A DNA stretch of 64,000 bases from the NCBI RefSeq assembly GCF_041737375.1, contig NZ_JBGSRV010000020.1, positions 1 to 64,000 on the forward strand, read 5' to 3'. Positions 62,599 to 64,000 of this stretch are shown here, piece by piece; position 1 is the first letter of the stretch; every line of letters begins with the position of its first letter. This DNA comes from Vampirovibrio sp041737375. Its GTDB lineage: Bacteria; Cyanobacteriota; Vampirovibrionia; Vampirovibrionales; Vampirovibrionaceae. The position numbers were made by a program, and so were the translations under genes. The notes under the pieces are model-generated. The model ran no database searches and had not been told where the DNA came from. It saw only the letters and a list, made by a program, of their open reading frames with translations.

Positions 62599-64000
62599 AT
62601 GGCTTCTCCTACCGGGATTGGCGCTTACACCGCTCATCCCCGACAACTTGAGAAACGAAACTCGGCGGAATCAATTCCTGCCACCCCTTTGCCTGCTTCA
62701 AACCATGGGAGGGCAGCCCATACGCCCTCTCTTAAATTTAGTGGGGCCGGCGATGCCTTGAGCAAGCTTGTTTCCATGGGCAATGCCCCGGAGTGGATGC
62801 AAAAGGCATTTCTCTTCACCTCCAAAGAGGGAGCCTCTGCGGTTTTACCTCTGGAAGGCGCAGTGGTTGCCGGTCGAACCAATAGCGCTTACCGCCGTGA
62901 TGGCTGGATGGAGGTTCAGGAGCGGGTTTTTGAGGAAGTTGCCGCCGCCGTGATCTGGCTAAAAGGCGTGGATTTTCTGAAAAATGGCTTTAAATCCGGC
63001 CAAAATAAATTTTTACCTCAATATAAACACTTAAGCCCTGATATTGCCTGGAACCGCCCCTGGGGCAAGGTGAAAACGGTTGATTTAACCGCTCAGGAGC
63101 TGTTTGCTAAAAATCGTACCGAAATTAACTCCCTGTTACGCCTGAAATCAGCGCGCTGGTTGTTCAGCGTTGGGCTGGCTTTGGCAGGGGTGGCCTATGT
63201 GGTGCCTACTTTAAACCAGCTTAAAACCCAGGCCATTATGAGTTATCAACTGTCTCGCAGAAAACGCTCGCAGGAAGGCGACAACGTTCAGTTTGGCGAT
63301 CCCGTGGCCTCGGCGGGATCTCACCGTTTGAGTGAGCCGGATTATTCCGCCAGCACCGCATTTGGTCAGCAACACACTCCTTTGTCGCCTTTAAAGCCTG
63401 ATAGCCATCCATCATCTTTTAACACACCTTTTAAAAGTTCCAATTCATTATCCGTTGGGAATCCATTCTATCAACCTGCCCCACGGGGAGCCGCACAGCC
63501 TCAAAGTGGCTTCTCTCATCCATTTTTTGGAAATCATGCGCCTGCGTCTTCTGCTCAGGGGCCACTAAAACCGCTTGCTAAACCGCTCCAGTTTGGGGCT
63601 ATGCCCGGAGGCTCTCTGGTTCAAGGGCTAGGCCATATGGTGGATCAAACCGCTTACGGCAGCATTCTGGTGGTGGATGCGGGCATTGCTGGCGGCAGAA
63701 GCTATGTGGCCAGCAAGCGCAGCGCTTTTGAAACCGTAGAGGTGCTGGTTCGCGATATTGGCTCGCTTTATTTCTATATCTTATCCGTGCCACATATTAT
63801 GAAGGGGCTAGGCTGGGCCATTGATTCTGGGCTTAAAACCAGTGTTAATCTGGAGCCCAAAGTGGCTGATCGGGTGAATGAGGAAATTAAAGCCAGGTTG
63901 CAGCAGGGCAATCAGCCTTATTCTGTGGAACATATCAAAGCGGTGTTGCACGGCAGTTCGGCCAATGGCCTGCTACTGCCGGAAGGTGCCCTGAAAACAG
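62599..64000 (+). CDS. Large hypothetical protein, 5' part (runs off the window)
   Basis: ATG at 62599 opens a frame with no stop to the end of the window (467 codons). The start reads MASPTGIGAYTAHPRQLEKR, later EGAVVAGRTNSAYRRDGWME and VQERVFEEVAAAVIWLKGVD. A hydrophobic segment (WLFSVGLALAGVAYVVPTLN) is followed by a Pro/Ser-rich linker. Then SILVVDAGIAGGRSYVASKR and YFYILSVPHIMKGLGWAID look membrane-associated. I recall proteins of this style (GRTxxAYKRDG-type) from Melainabacteria, but no domain or function is known. It is probably a membrane protein. Confidence 0.75.
   Translation, partial: MASPTGIGAYTAHPRQLEKRNSAESIPATPLPASNHGRAAHTPSLKFSGAGDALSKLVSMGNAPEWMQKAFLFTSKEGASAVLPLEGAVVAGRTNSAYRRDGWMEVQERVFEEVAAAVIWLKGVDFLKNGFKSGQNKFLPQYKHLSPDIAWNRPWGKVKTVDLTAQELFAKNRTEINSLLRLKSARWLFSVGLALAGVAYVVPTLNQLKTQAIMSYQLSRRKRSQEGDNVQFGDPVASAGSHRLSEPDYSASTAFGQQHTPLSPLKPDSHPSSFNTPFKSSNSLSVGNPFYQPAPRGAAQPQSGFSHPFFGNHAPASSAQGPLKPLAKPLQFGAMPGGSLVQGLGHMVDQTAYGSILVVDAGIAGGRSYVASKRSAFETVEVLVRDIGSLYFYILSVPHIMKGLGWAIDSGLKTSVNLEPKVADRVNEEIKARLQQGNQPYSVEHIKAVLHGSSANGLLLPEGALKT

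Overview
The window looks like a Gram-negative (two-membrane) bacterium with roughly half G+C DNA. It carries an exopolysaccharide locus, a complete IncP/Ti-type conjugation machinery in an element integrated at a tRNA-Pro gene, and a short stretch of flanking chromosome. The last gene (from 62599) resembles conserved hypothetical proteins I associate with Vampirovibrio/Melainabacteria, and that lineage is known to carry trb-type secretion genes. This is a weak inference, and a proteobacterial host cannot be excluded.

Region 1 (1-16.3 kb): exopolysaccharide locus. On the + strand lie an outer-membrane export protein, a GT2 glycosyltransferase, a chain-length/co-polymerase protein, a polymerase, a flippase and a secreted GH5 glycanase. 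On the - strand lie two GT4 glycosyltransferases, a pyruvyl transferase, a probable GT-A protein, an acyltransferase and the priming sugar-phosphate transferase. Together they give a Wzx/Wzy-type pathway like xanthan/gum or succinoglycan, with pyruvyl and acyl decoration. The left edge is an acyltransferase gene cut off by an IS5-like element. Region 2 (16.3-19 kb) is a transposon junk zone with a decayed IS1-type transposase, an intact IS3-family transposase pair and a strong hairpin.

Region 3 (19-61.8 kb): an integrative conjugative element. Its Tra1-like block is traM-traL-traK, oriT, traJ-traI-traG-traF, in RK2/RP4 order. The oriT has a recognisable nic site, an 18-bp inverted repeat and a 10-bp-phased GCAAA array. 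Cargo follows: a thioesterase, a DUF3147 membrane protein, a MerR/copper P-type ATPase operon, a frameshifted DUF305 gene and an RND tripartite efflux system. Next come a hipA-hipB toxin-antitoxin pair with four regularly spaced operators, a DUF4143 ATPase, an unknown helical-repeat protein and a EutBC/BhcBD-like enzyme pair between a decayed and an intact copy of one gene. Then come a TraC-like primase and the full trbBCDEJKLFGHI operon in Ti-plasmid order. A Fic protein and a tyrosine recombinase close the element beside tRNA-Pro(TGG), with the CCA end of the tRNA facing the element. I did not find the second att copy in the window.

Region 4 (61.8-64 kb) is flanking chromosome: a small coiled-coil protein, a structured intergenic stretch and the 5' part of a large hypothetical gene.
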